Shown here piece after piece: positions 59,790 through 64,000 of a stretch of 64,000 bases of DNA (the stretch's first letter is position 1; every line of letters starts with the position of its first letter). The stretch comes from CAKSQF01 sp964569225. Lineage in GTDB: Bacteria; Bacillota; Clostridia; Oscillospirales; CAG-272. A model generated the notes under the pieces. The model was not told where the DNA came from. It saw nothing but the letters and a program-made list of their open reading frames with translations, and did not search any database. The position numbers and the translations under genes are program-made. The stretch covers positions 1 through 64,000 of the forward strand of contig CAZMTU010000002.1 of assembly GCA_964569225.1 (NCBI GenBank), written 5' to 3'.

Positions 59790-60611
59790 TCAAACTGAAA
59801 GATTCAACAGCACCAGTTCATTAGGACAAATCACTTTAGCGCCATAAAGATGCAATCCCTTTACAGCGTCCGCAAAACGTTTTTCAGGTCGGAAGGCCTC
59901 CACGCTGCTGAGCTGTTCGGCAAAGGCAATGGCGCGTCTGGTGCGGGCAAAGCACTTGTGATAACCGTCCTGCACCGCCACATTATTCGACACATAAATG
60001 TCAAATCCAATAAGGGTCCCCAAATAACCGTTGGTCATTGCCTCCGTATTGTCGGTCGCCTCTACAAGCTTCGCTTTCAGCAGAAGCGCCGCCACCGCAG
60101 GCGAAATCTCCAACACTGTATCAGTGTTGCTGTTTACATTGTTGGAAAGCAGCTTTTCGCGTGCCTCAATGAGCAGATCCAGCATATCGGTATAAGCGAC
60201 GCCTGTTTTCGTAATGGTGTTAGCGGTAGTGGCTTCGGTATACAGTCCAAACACATAAGCGTCCGCCTGATCCGCCAATCCGCCTGCCGCCTCCCGCATA
60301 GCAGCCTGCATCAGTTTAGGTTTCGACTGTACCCGATCAATGTCATCGATCTGGAAATTGAAGGCCTTAGCGCGGTCAATCCGCAGGGTCACACTGCTGT
60401 CGCTGAGCGTTTCAGGGGAAGACATATCGGTATTTTTGGTGTAATCAAAAATAGTTACAGGTCCAATGGAATTAATCTTCACACTGTCGCCTACATTGCG
60501 AATATCTCCCTCAAACTCACGGTTGCAGTTCATAACCGCCACATATTCTTTATCTAAAGATTTCAGAAGGGTTTCGCTCCATACACTGGGAATAAAGTTG
60601 GTAATAGCCAT
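59790..60611 (-). CDS. Phage major capsid protein
   Basis: A 273-residue coat protein. The N-terminus MAITNFIPSVWSETLL and the beta-rich block VGDSVKINSIGPVTIFDY are typical of P22-type coat or related HK97-fold capsid proteins, as is the IDRAKAFNFQIDDIDRVQ region near residue 80. AAAGGAG precedes the ATG. Short for the family, with no obvious protease domain. It is upstream of the small head gene and downstream of the scaffold gene by 66 bases. Confidence 0.9.
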   Translation of the reverse strand: MAITNFIPSVWSETLLKSLDKEYVAVMNCNREFEGDIRNVGDSVKINSIGPVTIFDYTKNTDMSSPETLSDSSVTLRIDRAKAFNFQIDDIDRVQSKPKLMQAAMREAAGGLADQADAYVFGLYTEATTANTITKTGVAYTDMLDLLIEAREKLLSNNVNSNTDTVLEISPAVAALLLKAKLVEATDNTEAMTNGYLGTLIGFDIYVSNNVAVQDGYHKCFARTRRAIAFAEQLSSVEAFRPEKRFADAVKGLHLYGAKVICPNELVLLNLSV

Positions 60612-60677
60612 TATTTTTCTCCTTTATATAATTAATTAAGTATAATAAATATTGATTTTAGGGGCAATGCCCCATTT

Positions 60678-61169
60678 TTAATATGCGGAAGATTGCCCTT
60701 TTTCAAGACTGCGCAAAATTGCCTTATAGCTGCGGCGAATTTCTTTTCGGCTCATAGCGCGAATCTCATCAATAGAGTAGAAGACCTCTCCACAGCTTCC
60801 CGTCAATTCGCCCGCTGATTCAGAGGCGGCTGTCCGAGCGGCGATTTTGCCTTCCGCCTGCGCCAGTTCCCGCCTGCGCAGATAAAGCGCGTAAGCCGCC
60901 GCCAAGGGAATTTTTGCCGTCGCCGCTTCCTGACAAACCGCTTCGGGCAGTTTATCACACTCCACCTCCGGATAAAGCTCTTTTAGCAATGCTTCTTCCG
61001 CACGCTTGCGGCTTTCATCCGCCAGTCTTGCTTTCAATGCTGCCAGTTCTTCTTCCGCAGTCACGATATGCCCGTCATTATCAGGCGTTTTACCGCCGTC
61101 CGATCGACCTCGGCTGTCCGGTATTCCGTCATTGACCGGCAAAGCAGTCGTAGTGTTATCGGTCATCAT
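60678..61169 (-). CDS. Phage scaffolding protein
   Basis: A 163-residue acidic, strongly alpha-helical protein (AEEELAALKARLADESRKRAEE region is a coiled coil near residue 38) with a basic, short C-terminal tail. Composition and place between portal and capsid genes are those of phage scaffold proteins, which guide capsid assembly and then leave. GGAGAAGA precedes the ATG. The start overlaps the portal stop (ATGATG). Confidence 0.82.
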   Translation of the reverse strand: MMTDNTTTALPVNDGIPDSRGRSDGGKTPDNDGHIVTAEEELAALKARLADESRKRAEEALLKELYPEVECDKLPEAVCQEAATAKIPLAAAYALYLRRRELAQAEGKIAARTAASESAGELTGSCGEVFYSIDEIRAMSRKEIRRSYKAILRSLEKGQSSAY

Positions 61170-62740
61170 TCTTCTCCTTTCATTGATTCCGCATCGTCAA
61201 TGCGCGCGTTCCTCTGAGCGGCATCCTCTCTTCGGGCACGGTCTAACAGTTTTTCCTTTTCGGTAAGTATACCGTCAGGCAGACGTTCCAGATACTCCGC
61301 AAAGGTGATATGCCCCGCCGACAGAAGACTGTTAAGCGTTGTAAGCAAAAGCGACTGGGAAAATCTTTTACTGGCGCCGCTGTCCACATACACACCGATT
61401 GCGTCAGTATTCACAGTCCTCAGCTTGAGGTAGACCACTTCGCCGTCCAGCGCGTAGCCGCGCTGATCGGGGAAGTATGCCTTCATCATTTCCAGCCATA
61501 TAAGCGCCAGCGATTCCACACAGCGGCTCAATGACGCCCGTACATGGTCCAGCGGCACCTCCGCCGCTTCCCGCAGTGCAATAATCGCGCTGGTGTTGGT
61601 AGGATCGGCTTCGCCCAGCACAATATCAGTAGCGCCGGTAAGATCCTTTGTATTTTCAATCACCGATTCGATTACCTGCATATATTCGCTTTGCATCTGT
61701 CCCACGCCAAGCGTCACCGCCGCGCCAGACACATCCCCGCCGGACAGCACACCTATAGCCTGTCCTACCTCATTGCTCCATTCTGGAATCAATCGCTTGT
61801 CATAGATCACTTTTGAAAAGGCAGTATCGGTCATATGCTTCATCAGCAGCGCGTAAGCCTTATTGATATATTTTTGATTGGAGATCAGCTCACTGACCGG
61901 CGATGAGCCGTGAAAACTGTTTTTTGCCCGATCCCAGTGAAACATCGCCACCGGATAGCGTTTCAGTCTGGTTTGTACCTTTTTCAGCACAAGTTGGCGG
62001 ACAGCCTTTTCCCAACACACATAACCTTCCCGATTCCGGTAAAATTTGATAAGATAAGTGGTCTTTTCCCCACTCTCCCGATCGGACAGATCGCCTGCCT
62101 GACTTTCCGTATCGCTGTCCGGCTGTATCTTTTTAAGATCATCTTCCCGAAATCCACAGGCAGCCGCTTCTTTTCGAAGCCGCTCTACCGAGCATCTACC
62201 CGCAAGGATCAAATAACGCTGAGACTGAATATCGTCTAAATTCATATCCGCCGCAAAGAGATTAACGCTGTCTATGACGGCGGTTCTAATATCGCCGGGA
62301 TAATCCCCCTCTCCCGGCAGCGTTTCATCGTACCGACAATAGAAGATGCCGTCGCCGGTAAGCACCGCGTCAAAAAGTGCCTCCCGCAGCAAATTGTCCA
62401 TGCCGCTCTGTTTCCATCGGCGACCGGTAATGCGGTTCAGCGCATGAAGCGTATCTTCTTCCGTCCTTCGCATTCTGCTGTCCTCCACAAAGGGTAATCC
62501 GGTGTCCACATAGCGCACCGACAGCTTATAATTGAGCACCGCGCTCACCAAATAGGACGCGATCCGCTTCACTAAATTAAATACCGGTGTGGGCAGTGCT
62601 CCGGCATTGACCCCTTTCCACTGATCGCCCCGGTAAAACCGTTCATTTTCGTCTACCCGACTGTACAGTCCGATCTGCCTTTTGTAGGCGCGACCTTCCT
62701 CATACTGCCGCCAGACCTCGGTCAACTGTTTATCTTTCAT
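61166..62740 (-). CDS. Phage portal protein
   Basis: A 524-residue portal protein forming the ring through which DNA enters the head. The N-terminal block DENERFYRGDQWKGV near residue 28, followed by TPVFNLVKRIASYLVSAVL, is characteristic of portal proteins in Firmicute phages. A conserved VLGEADPTNTSAIIALREAAEVP stem region appears near 375. Start is ATG 62740 after AAAGGAG; an earlier open frame has no ribosome site. Overlaps the scaffold gene by a few bases. Confidence 0.9.
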   Translation of the reverse strand: MKDKQLTEVWRQYEEGRAYKRQIGLYSRVDENERFYRGDQWKGVNAGALPTPVFNLVKRIASYLVSAVLNYKLSVRYVDTGLPFVEDSRMRRTEEDTLHALNRITGRRWKQSGMDNLLREALFDAVLTGDGIFYCRYDETLPGEGDYPGDIRTAVIDSVNLFAADMNLDDIQSQRYLILAGRCSVERLRKEAAACGFREDDLKKIQPDSDTESQAGDLSDRESGEKTTYLIKFYRNREGYVCWEKAVRQLVLKKVQTRLKRYPVAMFHWDRAKNSFHGSSPVSELISNQKYINKAYALLMKHMTDTAFSKVIYDKRLIPEWSNEVGQAIGVLSGGDVSGAAVTLGVGQMQSEYMQVIESVIENTKDLTGATDIVLGEADPTNTSAIIALREAAEVPLDHVRASLSRCVESLALIWLEMMKAYFPDQRGYALDGEVVYLKLRTVNTDAIGVYVDSGASKRFSQSLLLTTLNSLLSAGHITFAEYLERLPDGILTEKEKLLDRARREDAAQRNARIDDAESMKGEE

Positions 62741-62950
62741 GAGAACTCCTTTATATTGATCATCATATTGGGTAAGCCTAATCCGGAACGCCATCTTCCT
62801 TTAGCTGGCTCTTTAAAAAATTTTCCGGCATTTTTGAAACTGCTTCCGAATAGCTTGCGGTTTTCAGGGATATTTTCAAAAATCCCGCAGAACGCCCGCC
62901 AGTATTATGATGCAGGTCTTCCTGCACAAGCCCCCTCACTCCCCCTTTTC

Positions 62951-64000
62951 CTAATATTCCGCAAGCGTAGGCGAGCGTTCCGTAAAATCCGCCCAAAGGG
63001 GCGTTTCAGGGATATCGGGTTGAGCGGGAATACTCATCAATCCGTAGCGAAGCGCTTCGGGAAAATGAGTCACCGCATGAGGATGGGCGGAAGCGTCTTC
63101 CGGACAGTGCTTATCATGGAGCAATGCGGGAAGCGTGCGAATCAGTTCGGTACAGGTAGAGAAGATTTGCAGTCCGGGCTTTCCGTCAGACCGTAACGCT
63201 AAAAATTCGCGCAAATTTCGCCATCCGATAATTCGCCGGTTGTCTGCCTTCAGCAGTACCGGCAATCCGGGTATGGCGCTCATGATGGCAACACCTGAAA
63301 GTCCGCTGTCCTGCCGTCTGTTCCATAGATCGGGAGACGCCGCAAAATACTGAGGCAAAGCCCCTGCCGATTCTGAAGCCACTGCTCCCGCTGCCGCTGT
63401 AAGCGTCAAACCGGATCGTCCAAGCTCACGATAAACATAAATCCGTCCATCTGGCGCCATTGCAAGCCAAAGTGCCGCCAGCATATCGAACCCATAATCC
63501 ATTGCTCCGAAAAAAATCCAATCAGAAGGCAGTTTAAATGGCTCGCATACATGGATATGTCGGGAAAACTCCGGAAAATACTGTCCCTCAAAGACATCCC
63601 AGCTTCCTTCCAGCCATGCCCGGCGCAGCGCGTCGGGCAGAGTTTCAAGCTGCTTCACATAGCCTGGATCCTGTCTCAGCAGCACCGTATTATCGTACAC
63701 CCCAGCCGGAATGAAGGTGTACTCATCCGGATTCTCATCCGGGCGAAACTGCCGGTCCACGAAAAGCCTTTTCACCCATGCATGACCCACTCCCCCCGGA
63801 TTACAGGTCAGATACATTCGTTTTGGCAGATCGTTGGCGCCGCGCAGGCACGCTTTAAAAGTAGAGAATTGGAATTCGGTGAGCTGTGTAGCTTCGTCTA
63901 AAGCGATTACATCATATTCCTGCCCCTGATAGCGCAGCACATCCCGCTCCTTATCGCAATAGCCCAATACCAACCGGGACCCATTTGGAAAAGAAAAGCA
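62951..64000 (-). CDS. Phage terminase large subunit (C-terminal part; runs off the window)
   Basis: At least 349 residues in frame, open to the window end. The Walker B motif VIALDEATQ with catalytic Glu is near the start. The coupling motif TCNPGG follows, and the RNase-H-like nuclease domain has Asp in GAMDYGFD, the first acidic residue of motif I. It packages phage DNA into the head. The N-terminal Walker A lies outside the window. The 210-base gap to the portal gene shows no convincing gene. Confidence 0.92.
   Translation of the reverse strand, partial: CFSFPNGSRLVLGYCDKERDVLRYQGQEYDVIALDEATQLTEFQFSTFKACLRGANDLPKRMYLTCNPGGVGHAWVKRLFVDRQFRPDENPDEYTFIPAGVYDNTVLLRQDPGYVKQLETLPDALRRAWLEGSWDVFEGQYFPEFSRHIHVCEPFKLPSDWIFFGAMDYGFDMLAALWLAMAPDGRIYVYRELGRSGLTLTAAAGAVASESAGALPQYFAASPDLWNRRQDSGLSGVAIMSAIPGLPVLLKADNRRIIGWRNLREFLALRSDGKPGLQIFSTCTELIRTLPALLHDKHCPEDASAHPHAVTHFPEALRYGLMSIPAQPDIPETPLWADFTERSPTLAEY

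Larger units (their letters stand above)
59427..64000 (-). mobile_element. Prophage head module, continuing beyond the window
   Basis: Minus-strand order: terminase large subunit, portal, scaffold, major capsid protein, small head gene. This is the canonical head-gene order of tailed phages. Past the last gene at 59427 come a terminator and host metabolic genes, with no tail, lysis or integrase gene, so the prophage is truncated or very small on this side. No attachment-site repeat was found. Confidence 0.85.

Noticed and set aside
62741..62950. A 72-residue minus-strand frame between terminase and portal
   Set aside because: It overlaps the terminase end, has no ribosome site or recognisable motif, and is of low-quality composition.

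Overview
The window looks like a chromosomal piece of an anaerobic, low-to-mid GC Gram-positive bacterium of the Clostridia, probably an Oscillospirales-type gut organism. This is inferred from strong AGGAGG-type ribosome binding sites, sigma-A promoters of the TTGACA-17-TATAAT kind, a SpoVB-like flippase, a pyrBI/pyrDK pyrimidine operon, BirA/BioY biotin control, and many glycan- and uronate-related genes. A run of exactly 100 N at 43315-43414 marks a scaffold gap, so this is a draft or metagenome assembly. I saw no tRNA, rRNA or CRISPR array.

Layout. 1-6700: a truncated lipoprotein, an AraC regulator, and a divergent five-gene cluster of two Gfo/Idh/MocA dehydrogenases alternating with three xylose-isomerase-like TIM barrels. 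This gene pairing is typical of oxidation of a sugar or glycoside to a keto-sugar followed by isomerisation, epimerisation or lysis. 7000-12534: a TVP38-type membrane protein and an ABC efflux/lipoprotein-type exporter divergent from a TetR regulator. 12531-15300: a small P-loop protein, an unknown protein and an aldo/keto reductase. 15393-21906: a pyrimidine operon on the minus strand (pyrC-pyrK-pyrD-pyrF-pyrE-pyrB-pyrI) with a clear promoter. It is interrupted between pyrF and pyrE by 0.8 kb of hairpins and 130-bp repeats. 22000-24763: a thioesterase, a LysR regulator and birA.

24932-31260: two large surface proteins, a von Willebrand A protein of 1349 residues and a membrane-anchored beta-rich partner. 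31531-32673: a frameshifted NUDIX gene beside a nicotinamidase-like hydrolase. 32762-41590: a HAD phosphatase, a fused ABC ATPase-permease, bioY under a BirA operator, a methylguanine methyltransferase coupled to a lipoprotein, RidA next to threonine dehydratase, another HAD protein and a CBS protein. 41680-45573: a glycan island with a GH43 protein fused to membrane helices and a PH-like tail, a 134-bp tandem repeat that broke the assembly, a decayed GH5 cellulase, and an intact GH43 enzyme.

45662-54862: a two-component system, a zinc-ribbon membrane protein with a phosphoesterase, a HAD/DUF3592 pair, metG, a SpoVB-like flippase and a purine-type phosphoribosyltransferase. 54945-59259: a solute-binding lipoprotein, uxaC and a third Gfo/Idh/MocA dehydrogenase, suggesting uronate use. 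59427-64000: a phage head module (terminase, portal, scaffold, capsid, one small head gene) on the minus strand that stops abruptly before any tail gene. It runs off the end of the window.

The clearest regulatory link is BirA, encoded near 24 kb, and a canonical BirA operator lying on the bioY promoter near 37.3 kb. The most unusual items are the GH43-membrane-PH fusion, the two tandem-repeat regions, the vWA surface pair and the tail-less capsid cassette. All functions are read from sequence motifs and family knowledge; no database search was possible.
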